A stretch of 64,000 nucleotides of DNA from Podospora bellae-mahoneyi (taxonomy: Eukaryota > Ascomycota > Sordariomycetes > Sordariales > Podosporaceae): assembly GCF_035222275.1 (NCBI RefSeq), contig NW_026946359.1, positions 2,790,001-2,854,000 on the forward strand, written 5' to 3'. The position numbers and the translations under genes were made by a program. Shown piece by piece: positions 19,908-30,174 of this stretch (within the stretch, counting starts at the first letter, position 1; the number at the start of each line of letters is the position of its first letter). The notes under the pieces are model-generated. The model made no database searches and had not been told where the DNA came from. It saw only the letters and a list, made by a program, of their open reading frames with translations.

Positions 19908-22900
19908 CTAAAACCCAATCATATCCCCCACCAAAACCAACCTCCACCTCTCCACCGCCTCCCCCAACCTAACCAGCACCCCCGCAGCCAACATCCTCAC
20001 CCTCTCCTCCTCCCCTTCATCCCCCCCCTTCAAACCTGAAAACACCCTCCCAACCCAATCCTGCGCCTCCACCACCTCCCTCCCCATCTCCCTGCACACC
20101 TCCCTCATCCGATCCTCATTCACATCCAGCAATGCCATAAACCCAAACAGCACCGCCCCCGTCAACTGCAAATCCCCCACCGCCTGTGCCCTCACACTCG
20201 TATTCAACAACAACCTCCAAAACTCCCCCGTCATCTGCGGCAACGACAGCGTACTAGGTCCAGAAGCGTGGATAATCAACGCCAACGTCTTGAGGTAGAG
20301 CGACAAAAGGTAAGGGTTGAATAATATCCCCCTTGTTCGTGACGAGGACGAGTGTAAAGCCGCTTGGAAGCGGGAGATGAGAGGGGAAAAGAAGTATGTT
20401 GATAACACACCGGCGGTAAGGTTGGGGATGCTTCGGATTCGGGGCTTGGTTTTGGTTATGTAACGGACTTTCTCGGGGTTGTTCAAGCGCTCTGTAAAAG
20501 TGGACAACTTCAGGACGTTGGGACCGGTGGCATTGTCGGCTGCTTCTGCGGCCATTGGTGCGAGGAAGGCGTCGGTTATGGAAGTGGCTATGCCATCTAG
20601 GGCGTTTGGGGGGAGGGGTTCAAGAATGGATGACGAAGAGGGTTGATAAACAGAGGTGGATTGGGGTAGGTAAAGCTTCTCGACTTTTTCGGGCAGGGTC
20701 TTGGACGGGAAGGCGGAGGCGGCCGAGTAAATAGATGTTTCGAAGCCGGCCAGTTCTCTTGAGGTTAAACCCAAGACGATCAGAACAGAGGCTCGTTGGG
20801 AGATGGAGTAATCGCCATCAAAGAATGTTTTGGCGAACCAGGGGGCCATGACCTTTGGCTGGGCGATGACCAGAGCGATCATTCCCTGGAGTCGGAGGTC
20901 GTCAAAGTCTTCCATCTCGAACTTGTCGCTTAAGCCGATCAAGAGACCGGCGAGCTCGTCAGCGTGCTCTTTGACCTCTGTTCCGTACTCGGCTTTTCGG
21001 CGGATGAGTGTTGGAGCTGTTGTAAGGGCTAACCGCTGAAGGTCGTAGCTTTCTGTGTCACGGAGGTACCGTATCAAGTCCCTGATGTACACTGGAGCCT
21101 TTGGCTTGTCCCTTCTGATCAACGTCGGGTCATCATCCGAATCCTCTTCGTCAGACTCAGGCTTTGCGTATGGCACAAGGTCATCCTCCTCCGGCCCTTC
21201 TTCATCACTAAGCTCTTCAATGATGAAGCCGGCCTGTGGATGCTGGCCAGTGGGTCTTGGTGCTGTTTTTGCTGCTTTTGATGGGGATGTTTTCCTCTTT
21301 GGACGAATTGTCGGCGGCGAGTCAAACAGAGGTTCCATGCTCCCAAACTCATCCGAGACCTGTGTCAATCCCTTGTACCATGTGGCCATCTCCTCGAACT
21401 CTCCTTCTGTGTTGAAGTTGAGCCGCTTGTCGCCCTTATCGACCAGGTTAGAGAGAGCCTCGCCCATCCACATGCCCAACAAGCGGGCTTTCTGGTGAGG
21501 TGCTGTCAGTCTGTTGGAGATGGCGTTCAACCAAACACTGGTGCGCATCATCAAAGTGAGCTTGATAGGTGACAATCGATGTACATAACCGGCGCTCAGC
21601 AATAGAACTTCGGCATGGGCTGCATGTAGAGTTAGCGGCCAGCCTCCCAGCTGTGACCACTGTGCTGGTACTGACCTTCCTGTTGTAGCATTGGTGAATG
21701 CTTGATGTAGAGCTGATCTCCAAACTGACTCAAGCTCTTTTCCAGTACAGCAACGATATCATCCCGGTTTTGAGAGACGACGGCTAGTACTGTTCTCCTG
21801 ATGCCCACCCCTTCGCCAAGACCGGCCCCTGATGAGCTGGTGAGCCATTCCACCAAGTAATTCTTGAGACTCGTGCTTTCGCCGATGATCGATTTGATTG
21901 CGCCAGCAACCGCAGATACTATTGGCTTGCTTTCTTCAGAGTCGCAGTGCCCGAGTCGATCGAGATATTTTGAGGAGAACAACTTCAGTATGGAAAACAA
22001 CACCTTCCGTTGCTCTGTAGGCGGCAGATTGCTCAGCAGCATGCCGAACTTGGACGGGTCTGCTCCTTTCTTCAGCACCAGTTCTCCCAGGACATGCTTG
22101 GTCAAGATTTCTGCTTGTAGTTAGTATATGATAGAATGCTTCGTTACCAAGCAGGAGTCACGTACCACCATGACCCAACTTCAGTCCCTTCGAAAAGAGA
22201 TCCGAACCGAACTTTGGACTCTCAGTGGCCCCATTTGATAACTGCCAGGTAACAATATTTCTCCCCAACCATGCGGTGTACTGCTGTGCATCTGCCACCC
22301 AGATCTCATAGTCCCCATCTTTCGCGGCCTTGTTCGCCTTGACGATACTCTCAGCCTCAGCAGCAAGCGAGACAATCCTGCCACCACCAAATAGGGTCAG
22401 GATCTCTTGTGCTCTTGGCCTCATTCGCACCGCTGAAGTGACAGCATCAGGGCCAGATGACGCTTTGGCGGTCTGCCAAGCCTCGAGAATCCACCCGTCT
22501 CCTTTCAGCAAGCCCTCCAACAGGTCCAAGAGAGTTTCAAGGTTGAGATGAATGTCTGGTCTTTTGAGCTTCCCAGGTCCTTCACTTTCGGCTTTGTATT
22601 CTTGTATCAAAGCCCGCAGACGGACTAGAATCGCGTTGATGCCTGTGATACTGGAAAGACAATAAAGGAGGAGTTTGAATCCGGAATTCTTGCTGTCTCC
22701 AGCATCTTCTTGGAGTAGAATCCAGTGGTTTGTGACGATTTCCGAGACCAATACCTGGACAAGTTGTGCACTGATGGGACTGGGACGCTTGATGCTGGGA
22801 ATATCATTTTCTGACTGATGCTTGGAGAGAAATCGTAAAGAGGCGATGAGCTCGTCATAGCTAGGTCGTTGTTTCAAGAGTTCGAGAGCATCTTCTGGTG

Positions 22901-23030
22901 AAGCAGGGGCGGGTTTGCTTGATGTTGCTGTGGAAGATTTGGGTTGAGAGCTGGCGAGGCCTTGTGGTGTTTCTGATTCTTTCATGTCTGTGATTCGAAT
23001 GGTGCTCACTGGTGTCAAGAAGTCATCCAT
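19908..23030 (-). CDS. tel2: TEL2 telomere-length regulation protein (TTT complex)
   Basis: The three-exon model is 23030-22166, 22113-21676 and 21619-19908, giving 1004 aa. The conserved Tel2 C-terminal block lies at about residues 595-730 (DDPTLIRRDKPKAPVYIRDL, DLQRLALTTAPTLIRRK, FDDLRLQGMIALVIAQP, SISQRASVLIVLGLTSREL). The rest is predicted alpha-helical repeat. An acidic Ser/Asp/Glu-rich linker precedes the block (EELSDEEGPEEDD), as in yeast and human Tel2, where CK2 phosphorylates the linker to recruit the R2TP/Hsp90 complex. Tel2 with Tti1 and Tti2 stabilises PI3K-like kinases (ATM, ATR, TOR). The coding strand is strongly G-rich at its 3' end. It is divergent from UBA3 across 570 bases. 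Confidence 0.92.
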
Positions 23031-23604
23031 GTTGAGCGAATGAGACAGGCAAAGCGTAAACTGGAATTCAATTTTCTAGCGTACAAGTCAGCTATGGACT
23101 ATACAAGTAGATGAGAGTTCTTAATTACTTTGAAAGTCAACCAACTAGGCCGCCTCCCTTTGACCTAGGTAATTTCCGGTTGTGAAGTTGAGCTCCTCCT
23201 GAGCTTTCGTTGGTATCTAGTCAAGTAGATTGTCAGTGTGTTGATGTAGCAGGATGTAATGCCGAGTCTGAAAGAGCAGTTAAAGCTCAAATTCGAAAGT
23301 AAGAGGTTCAAACCCAAATTCATATCGGCAGGTCATTCGCAATGAGGCTTGAAACAAGAGCTTACAGCGACTTGCATGGTACAAATGAAAGTAAATAGCG
23401 GGCCGCTCTCGCTAAAAGGACGCGGAAACGCCATATCGATAAGCCCCAGGGAACAGCTCCAGGCAGTTTCGGCGCATTGGAGCTTGAACCCTAGCTTCCC
23501 CTCCAACCTCCAACCCCACCTGAGACCAAACATCACCACCCAAAGTCAACATCACCAGCCGTCTGCCCTCCCGACCTTACCATCTTCGCAGTACCGCAAT
23601 CACC
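23031..23604. promoter_or_regulatory. Bidirectional promoter region TEL2 / UBA3
   Basis: The two genes start head to head 574 bases apart, so both promoters must lie here. A GGTTCAAACCC string near 23309 looks like a pol III B box, but no tRNA fold surrounds it. No discrete element can be assigned. Confidence 0.5.
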
Positions 23605-24906
23605 ATGTCTGCCGGGCCGGCCCACCCCTCCTCTGAACCGGCAAGATGGAAGTATCTCGACAGAATACGCACCCGGCCAGGGCCCTTCACCACCCCGGAG
23701 ATGTTCAGCGGTGAAACGAGCGCAGAAGCCATGGACAAGATGAAGATCCTCGTTATCGGCGCCGGCGGTCTAGGCTGTGAGCTCCTCAAGAATCTCGCCC
23801 TCTCGGGCTTCAAAAACATCCATGTCATCGACATGGACACCATCGACATTTCCAACCTCAACCGCCAGTTCCTCTTCCGCCAGTCAGACGTCGGCAAGTT
23901 CAAAGCCGAAGTCGCCGCCGCCTTCGTCGAGAAGCGCGTCAAAGGCGTCAAAATCACCCCACACAACTGCAAAATCCAAGACTTTGACGAGGATTTCTAC
24001 ATGCAATTCCAAATCGTCGTCTGTGGCCTCGACAGCATCGAAGCCCGCCGCTGGATCAACGCCACCCTCGTCAACATGGTCGACGAGACGGTAGAAGACA
24101 GCTACAAACCCCTCATTGACGGCGGCACCGAAGGCTTCAAAGGCCAAGCCCGCGTCATCCTCCCAACCATCACCTCCTGCCTCGAATGCCAGCTCGACAT
24201 GCATGCCCCCCGCGCCGCCGTCCCCCTCTGCACCCTCGCGAGCATCCCCCGTCAGCCAGAACACTGCATCGAATGGGCCCACGTCATCGCCTGGGACAAA
24301 GAGAAACCCTTCCCCCAGCTCGACAAGGACGACCCCGAGCACATCACTTGGCTCTACCAAAAAGCCCTCCTCCGCGCAAAGGAATTCAACATCTCGGGCG
24401 TGACATACTCCCTCACCCAGGGCGTGGTAAAGAATATCATCCCGGCCATCGCGGCAACAAATTCGGTCATCGCCGCGGCCTGCTGCAACGAAGCCCTCAA
24501 AATCGCTACCAACTGCGCCCCTTATTTGGGCTACCCGGAGAATAACTACATGATGTACTCGGGCAACGACAGTATATACACGTACACGTTCAAGCACGAG
24601 AAAAAGGACGACTGTCCTGTTTGTGGTGTTTCGGCGAGGGAGTTGGCGGTTGACCCAAAGTGGACGCTGCAGGAGCTGGTGGACTCGTTTGCGGCGAGGC
24701 CGGAGGCTCAGCTGAAGAAGCCGAGTGTGAGGGCGGAGGGCAAGACGCTTTATATGCAGAGCCCGCCTAGTTTGGAGGAGCAAACGAGACCGAACTTGGA
24801 AAAGACGCTTGCGGAGGGGCTGGGGTTGGTGGATGGGCAGGAGATTGGTGTTACGGATCCTGCTTTTGCTACGGTTTCGTTCAAGTTTAGGCTGAAGTTT
24901 ACTTGA
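23605..24906 (+). CDS. uba3: UBA3, catalytic subunit of NEDD8-activating E1
   Basis: A single exon of 433 aa. The Rossmann nucleotide site VIGAGGLGCELLKNLAL is at about residues 50-66, followed by DMDTIDISNLNRQFLFR. The zinc ligands CLEC (192, 195) and CPVC (near 345) are present. The catalytic cysteine is in PLCT (about C209), followed by PRQPEHCIEW, the UBA3 signature. A C-terminal ubiquitin-fold domain for Ubc12 binding covers the last 85 residues. With Ula1/NAE1 it adenylates NEDD8 (Rub1), forms a thioester and passes it to Ubc12 for cullin neddylation. The first two thirds use almost only C-ending codons and the last third mostly G/T-ending codons. Length fits the family. Confidence 0.97.
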   Translation: MSAGPAHPSSEPARWKYLDRIRTRPGPFTTPEMFSGETSAEAMDKMKILVIGAGGLGCELLKNLALSGFKNIHVIDMDTIDISNLNRQFLFRQSDVGKFKAEVAAAFVEKRVKGVKITPHNCKIQDFDEDFYMQFQIVVCGLDSIEARRWINATLVNMVDETVEDSYKPLIDGGTEGFKGQARVILPTITSCLECQLDMHAPRAAVPLCTLASIPRQPEHCIEWAHVIAWDKEKPFPQLDKDDPEHITWLYQKALLRAKEFNISGVTYSLTQGVVKNIIPAIAATNSVIAAACCNEALKIATNCAPYLGYPENNYMMYSGNDSIYTYTFKHEKKDDCPVCGVSARELAVDPKWTLQELVDSFAARPEAQLKKPSVRAEGKTLYMQSPPSLEEQTRPNLEKTLAEGLGLVDGQEIGVTDPAFATVSFKFRLKFT

Positions 24907-25431
24907 GTCTGGGACGGAGATTATCTGCGGTCATTTTTCACATTGGGTTTTGCATGGCGTTGGGAGTTTTTGGCTTAAAACAGGGTGAACATGGTGGAAA
25001 GGAAAGGGGCGGGTGGGTAGGATGATACCATTTCAAAGTCAGGAGAGAAGAAGCAGGACCTGGGTACATACACATTTTGCAATGGGACAACAGAACCCCA
25101 AAAGTAGAATCTAAAGTAGACAAATTAGACACTTCTTTTCTTCTGACACCGATTCTCTAATCTTGGCTTTATAAACATCAAAATAACTACAGTAAAAAAA
25201 GCAAAAAACAACCCAAGCCCCCACCCCCCCCAAAGAATCTTTTTTGGTAAAACCCCGCCTCCTTGACGCCGTTGCACCCAAGTATGAATGTCTGAATAGT
25301 CTAAGATACCGCGCCCCTCCCCTTTTCGACACCTGCGTGTGATCCCTCCTTTGTAGACAAGAAAAAAAAAGGGGGTTATCCATCTATTTTTCTGTGCCAT
25401 CTTCACTCTTTCGCAACAACAACCAACAAGC
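24907..25431. other. Convergent intergenic, UBA3 / RPC40
   Basis: This is a 3'-to-3' spacer. It includes A-rich and C-rich homopolymer runs (near 25194-25230 and 25361-25375). No gene is seen. Confidence 0.5.
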
Positions 25432-26621
25432 CTACCTGACCATGTTGACAAGCTGCTTCTCCAGCGCCTTCGCCTTGGCCTTCAAATGCGACACCGACTC
25501 CAGGAAAATCGCATCGCTCTTCCACTGCCCGGTGCTTTCCACGAGATAGATGAAATGATCCCGTCTCCTGCCAAGCTTAACCTTGTCCTTGAACTCCTCG
25601 TGGCGAAGCGCTTCTCTACTGACGGTGTCGCTCTTTGGGTCGACCACAACAGCCTTTAGCTCTCCCTCGTGGCCCTCATACCCTGATCCCTTCTGGGCAG
25701 CCTCCTCTGCGGTCACCTTCTCAAGTCCGATGACGCCCTTAGGGAAGCATCTCTGGAACTTTTCGGCATCCCGGCCGAGGATAGGTTGAGTGATGGTGAT
25801 GGTAGGCATGATACGGTACGAAGCGGTAGCAACAGGTGAGAACTTGGCATGATCCGATCCCACACCCTTGTGCATGTGCATCTGAACATTGATCTCCTGC
25901 CCAGGACGAAGCTTGGCAATTAGGATATCTGGGTTCACCGGCCGAATGATGTCCTCGCCCGAGAAATAATCCACCTGGCGACCAATAGGCTTGAACACAA
26001 TATCCTTTGCATACACATGCGCATGATGATACAACTTGGTGGGATCCGCCTCGTTCGGATCAGCGTTCTCGTTGTGCTCGCACTTGACGTTCAGCTCGAG
26101 CGCGACGGTGTTGAAGTCCTTGCATTCAGCCGGGTCGCCGTTGGCGGGCTTCCGATACCACTTAAGGAAGTCGGTGAGCCCTTCGCGGCCGCCGGTGAAG
26201 GGGATGAGGCCCAGGCGGTGGGCGAGAACCTCATCTTGGATGACCGAGGTGTTGTTCCAGACGAAGACGTTTTCGATGGCGAGGGTGGGCACGTCGGCGA
26301 TCATGATGCGGCGGAAGGCGTTGGCGATGGAGGCGTCGATGCCGATGAGGGAGAAGGAGGCTTCGTGGGGGTCGTTTTGGTGGAATTCGACCGAGAAGCC
26401 GCGCTTGAAGCGCTCAATATCCCAGGCGTGGTCTTCGCCGGGGTAGTGGCCGGGGAAATCGGTCGAAGAGACATCGGTTACGGTCTCGAGGTTGACGCCG
26501 ACGATCTGTTTGGTGAGGGTCAGTTTGAGGTCTGGGAGGTGTTTGATCTAGGCAGAGATGGATGAAGGCAACAGACCTTGCGCTTCTCGAGCTCCTCCTG
26601 GGTTGGCGGTTTGTGAGGCAT
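25432..26621 (-). CDS. rpc40: RPC40/AC40, shared subunit of RNA polymerases I and III
   Basis: The two-exon model is 26621-26577 and 26505-25432, giving 372 aa. Exon 1 encodes MPHKPPTQEELEKRK, and the intron (gtctgt...acag, 71 bases) joins it to IVGVNLETVTDVSSTDFPGH. An earlier acceptor at 26548 would give an intron of only 29 bases, so I prefer the later one. The alpha-like dimerisation motif AFRRIMIADVPTLAIE and QDEVLAHRLGLIPF are diagnostic of Rpc40/RPAC1. The protein pairs with AC19 as the alpha-homodimer equivalent that nucleates pol I and pol III assembly in the nucleus. It is divergent from the complex I gene. Confidence 0.95.
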
Positions 26622-27453
26622 TGTGACTGTTTGGGATGGTTGTGGTGGGGTGTGTGTTGCTGGCTGTCGCAAAGCCGCTGGGAATTTCTTGAGCTCTGGT
26701 CGGCTCGCCGCGGCAGAATTTTTGGAATCTCAAAAGTTTGGCGGGGACTTTTTGACCGCCTTTGACGGACCCACTGATAAGCTTGTAATAGGGGTGGTCT
26801 GTGCTTCTCGAATTAATATTCTGGCCCAATGTTGACATCAGAAGCTCCTTCTGCTATATTTGCAATGAGAAATCAACGATATGAAACAGAGGTACGACTC
26901 CGTCGTACTTGCTTTTTTCCCGAGCCGTACTTTCCCAGGTCTCAACATTGAAGGACATTATTATGCCTGACCAATTCTAAACCCTCATTGGCTTCTCACA
27001 CAGTCCATAGGGTAGTTCACTTGAAGATGTAGGTGAGCATGAAATGAGGCTATAAACAACCAGATATGAACTTGAAATCATCAACACCTCATACCTTCAT
27101 GTCATGCAACCGTGGGTAGCACAAATACCTGTGACGTCGTGAGGCTCTCGATGAGGTGAGGTTGAAAGTGACATGATTGTCCAATGAGACGCCCCTCAAT
27201 TGACCCCTGCGCGGATTAACACCCTGCCGGCTCTCGAGCTCCCGTCCAATCAGCAAGCTTGGGCTGGTGCCACTTGCTTTGATGCCAGTGACGGCTTCGA
27301 CTGTGAAAGAGCCTCCCCACCCATATCCCAAGCTCGCCTCAGTGCTAGCCATTGACGCCGGAGAAGAGGCCGCATCTGCGCGAGTACGCAATCCGGCCCC
27401 CCTAACCGACGACACCACTTCAATACCCCCCCATCCCGAATCCCCTCACAGAA
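26622..27453. promoter_or_regulatory. Bidirectional promoter region RPC40 / complex I 49-kDa gene
   Basis: The 832-base head-to-head spacer must contain both promoters. The last 200 bases are C-rich, probably the leader of the complex I gene. No discrete binding site can be assigned. Confidence 0.5.
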
Positions 27454-29094
27454 ATGGCGTCGCTGTACAGACTCGCCGGCCGCAGCGCCAAGCGCCTCTG
27501 TCAAAGGCCATCGTCGCCCTTCCTCACCACTCCGGCCTTCCCTGCTTCCCGCGCTTTCTCCGCGTCGGCCCTCCGAAGAGCTGGCGAGATCACCTGGGAG
27601 GGCACCCGCCTGACCCCTACCAACCCCGACTTCGAGGCCGTCGCCGACCCCTACAAGCACATCATCGGCGCCCGGGAGGAAGCCCCCTCAAAAGTCCCTC
27701 TCGACACCGAGAACTCGGTCGACGACCGCAAGGTCCGTCACTACACAGTCAACTTTGGTCCCCAGCATCCTGCCGCCCACGGCGTGTTGCGTTTGATTCT
27801 GGAGCTGTCTGGTGAGGAGATCGTCCGTGCCGATCCACACGTTGGTCTTTTGCACCGTGGTACCGAGAAGCTGTGCGAGTACAAGACATATCTCCAGGCC
27901 CTGCCTTACTTCGACCGTCTCGACTATGTTTCCATGATGACCAACGAGCAGTGCTTCTCGCTCGCTGTTGAGAAGCTGTTGAACGTCGAGATTCCCGAGC
28001 GCGCCAAGTTCATCCGCACCCTGTTTGGCGAGATCACCCGTATCTTGAACCACTTGATGTCCGTCTTGTCGCACGCCATGGATGTTGGCGCTCTTACACC
28101 TTTCTTGTGGGGTTTCGAGGAGAGAGAAAAGCTCATGGTGAGTTCACTTCTTGACGTTGGCACTGGCATATCACTAGAGAGGGAACATGGTGAAACACAA
28201 TGCTGTTGTTCGATTCAAATTCCACCGCAATAACTCCTTAGCTCCCAGAATGCTAATATACAACCCCTCCTCGTAGGAATTCTATGAGCGCGTCTCTGGC
28301 GCCCGTCTCCACGCTGCCTATGTCCGCCCCGGCGGTGTCCACCAAGACATCCCCATGGGTCTCCTCGACGACATCTACCAATGGGCGACGCAGTTCGGCG
28401 ACCGCATCGATGAAACTGAGGAAATGCTGACGGACAACCGCATCTGGATCAACCGTCTCAAGGGCGTCGGCGTCGTCTCGGCCGCCGAGGCCATCAACCT
28501 CTCCTTCACGGGCGTCATGCTCCGCGGCTCCGGCGTCCCCTTTGACATCCGCAAGTCCCAGCCCTACGACGCCTACGACCAAGTCGAGTTCGACGTCCCT
28601 GTCGGTGTCAACGGCGACTGCTATGACCGCTACCTCTGCCGCATGGAGGAGTTCCGCCAGTCGCTGAGAATCATCCACCAGTGCCTCAACAAGATGCCTG
28701 CTGGTCCTGTGAGGGTGGAGGACTACAAGATCTCGCCTCCCCCCAGGAGCGCCATGAAGGAGAACATGGAGGCCTTGATTCACCACTTTTTGCTGTACAC
28801 CAAGGGGTATGCGGTGCCGCCGGGAGATACCTACTCTGCGATTGAGGCGCCGAAGGGTGAGATGGGTGTTTATGTTGTGAGTGACGGGAGCGAGAGGCCC
28901 TACCGGGTGCACATTCGGGCGCCTGGGTTTGCGCACTTGGGTGGGTTTGATCACATTTCCAAGGGGCATTTGCTGGCTGATGCTGTGGCGGTGATTGGTA
29001 CGATGGATTTGGTGTTTGGTGAGTTATTTCCCCCTCTTCCCATCTTCTGCTGAGAATTGTGCTAATGAATTGTGCAGGTGAGGTTGATCGGTAA
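27454..29094 (+). CDS. nuo49: Complex I 49-kDa subunit (NDUFS2 family)
   Basis: The three-exon model is 27454-28137, 28277-29018 and 29078-29094, giving 480 aa. Residues 1-40 are an Arg/Ser-rich mitochondrial presequence ([25 protein letters not shown]). The NDUFS2 core is clear: [45 protein letters not shown] and a C-terminal FGEVDR. The last exon is only 17 bases and encodes the end of that FGEVDR signature, which supports the splice. In complex I this subunit sits next to cluster N2 at the end of the quinone channel, and the His in QHPAAHG faces the quinone. Intron 1 is 139 bases and intron 2 is 59. Confidence 0.97.
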
Positions 29095-29591
29095 ATAGCT
29101 GGTAGAGTTGTTGAAAATTCAGTGTTGTTGCATCATCAAAATTTGACCAGTTCCGTTTTGGGGTGGTAGATCTTTGGTGATGCTGAATAGGGGTTAGATG
29201 GGGAACCTGCATGTTTGTCTTTTCCTCTTGTTGCTGAAAAGGGAATAGATAGACGAGAAAAGGGGAGGGGAGGTTTGTGTATATTGCTGTTTCGAGAAGT
29301 CAGTCGTCGTTGTCGTAAACGAGTCGCCTTTTTCTCTTTTTTAGGCCGAGAAAGAACGAAAGAAAGAAATACCATGGTCGTGATGAAAATGAACTCGGCG
29401 CTGGCAAGGTTTTGATAATGATGACGAACTGTAGGGGGCTCTGCTACATTGCTGGGTGTTATTGGTACCCGTTAAAGGGGGGAGTGACGGCTCGAGTAGG
29501 TGGTCTGATGCCTTGTGGTGACGGCTGTAGGCATTTCGAGAGAGAGAAGAAGGCTTGCAAATGGATCTCATAGGCATCGAACCCATGTTGG

Positions 29592-29815
29592 GAGGCGTGC
29601 TGATATGTTGACTAGGCCTGTCTGTAATAATTCGAGGTCTGTTGATGTTGGTTGTTGCCTCGAAAAGTTAATCCGAGGCGTGAAATAAATCGCAATCGGC
29701 CTGGTGAGATAACTCAAAGGCGTTGAATTGGATGTTGGAGGCGTTGATCTTTTGGTAATGAGGCCTGTTTGTTTTGTGTGAGGCGTCCAAAAAGATGATT
29801 GAGGCGTGGTAATTT
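29592..29815. repeat. Degenerate tandem array, unit about 21 bases, core GAGGCGT
   Basis: About 11 units of 20-22 bases each begin with GAGGCGT or a close variant (TAGGCCT, GAGGTCT, GAGGCCT, CGGCCTG, AAGGCGT). The remainder of each unit is AT-rich and variable. Read on the - strand it gives a heptapeptide rhythm with Thr-Pro at one position. Units are much diverged, so the array is old or under constraint only at the core. Confidence 0.7.
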
Positions 29816-30105
29816 GATTGGGGGGTATGAGTTGCAAGGAGGAAGGGCATTGAGATCTTGGAGGAGGGGAGGGTTGATGGGTGTATCCTGCCGTGTCGTA
29901 TGGAGAAGGGAGAAAACGATGGGAGATGTGAAATTGGTGGATGGGTTGGTTCCGCTTCCAGAAGGGGTGCCCTTCGTGTTTTGGTGTTTCTGGTGTAATA
30001 GGTTAGGATTATGGGGAACTAGCTTGGGAAGGGGGTTTGGTAAGGTACTTACGATAGATACCTATGCTCCTAGTTACTGTATGCAATGAATCTCTTGTTC
30101 CCAAA

Positions 30106-30107
<2 letters not shown>

Positions 30108-30146
<39 letters not shown>
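30108..30146 (+). repeat. 39-base poly(A) tract
   Basis: An uninterrupted run of A lies 28 bases beyond the stop codon of the - strand gene, where it reads as poly(T). I see no target-site duplication or recognisable retrocopy upstream, so it is listed only as a homopolymer. Its length may be imprecise owing to sequencing error. Confidence 0.85.
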
Positions 30147-30148
<2 letters not shown>

Positions 30149-30174
30149 TTTTGTGGAATGTGAGAGGGAGTTGT

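Larger units (their letters stand above)
29095..30174. other. Intergenic with 21-base-period array and poly(A) tract
   Basis: This is the convergent spacer between the complex I gene and the Cys-motif gene. It holds a degenerate 21-base-period array (29592-29815) and a 39-base A run (30108-30146). The open frame on the - strand across the array is a consequence of the repeat period and is not called a gene. Confidence 0.5.

Noticed and set aside
23280-23330. GGTTCAAACCC B-box-like string in the TEL2/UBA3 spacer
   Set aside because: No cloverleaf can be drawn around it.
23884-24783. 299-codon open frame on the - strand across UBA3
   Set aside because: It is antisense to a confidently identified gene. 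C-ending codons on the + strand remove stops from the opposite strand, so the frame is a composition artefact.
26017-26565. 182-codon + strand frame across RPC40
   Set aside because: Antisense to RPC40 and made of Val/Gly/Asp/Glu, as expected from GC-rich third positions; no domain.
26548-26576. 29-base intron in RPC40
   Set aside because: Too short for fungal splicing; the acceptor at 26506 gives a 71-base intron and the better N-terminus.
28253-28969. 238-codon - strand frame across the complex I gene
   Set aside because: Antisense shadow of a conserved exon; same composition effect.
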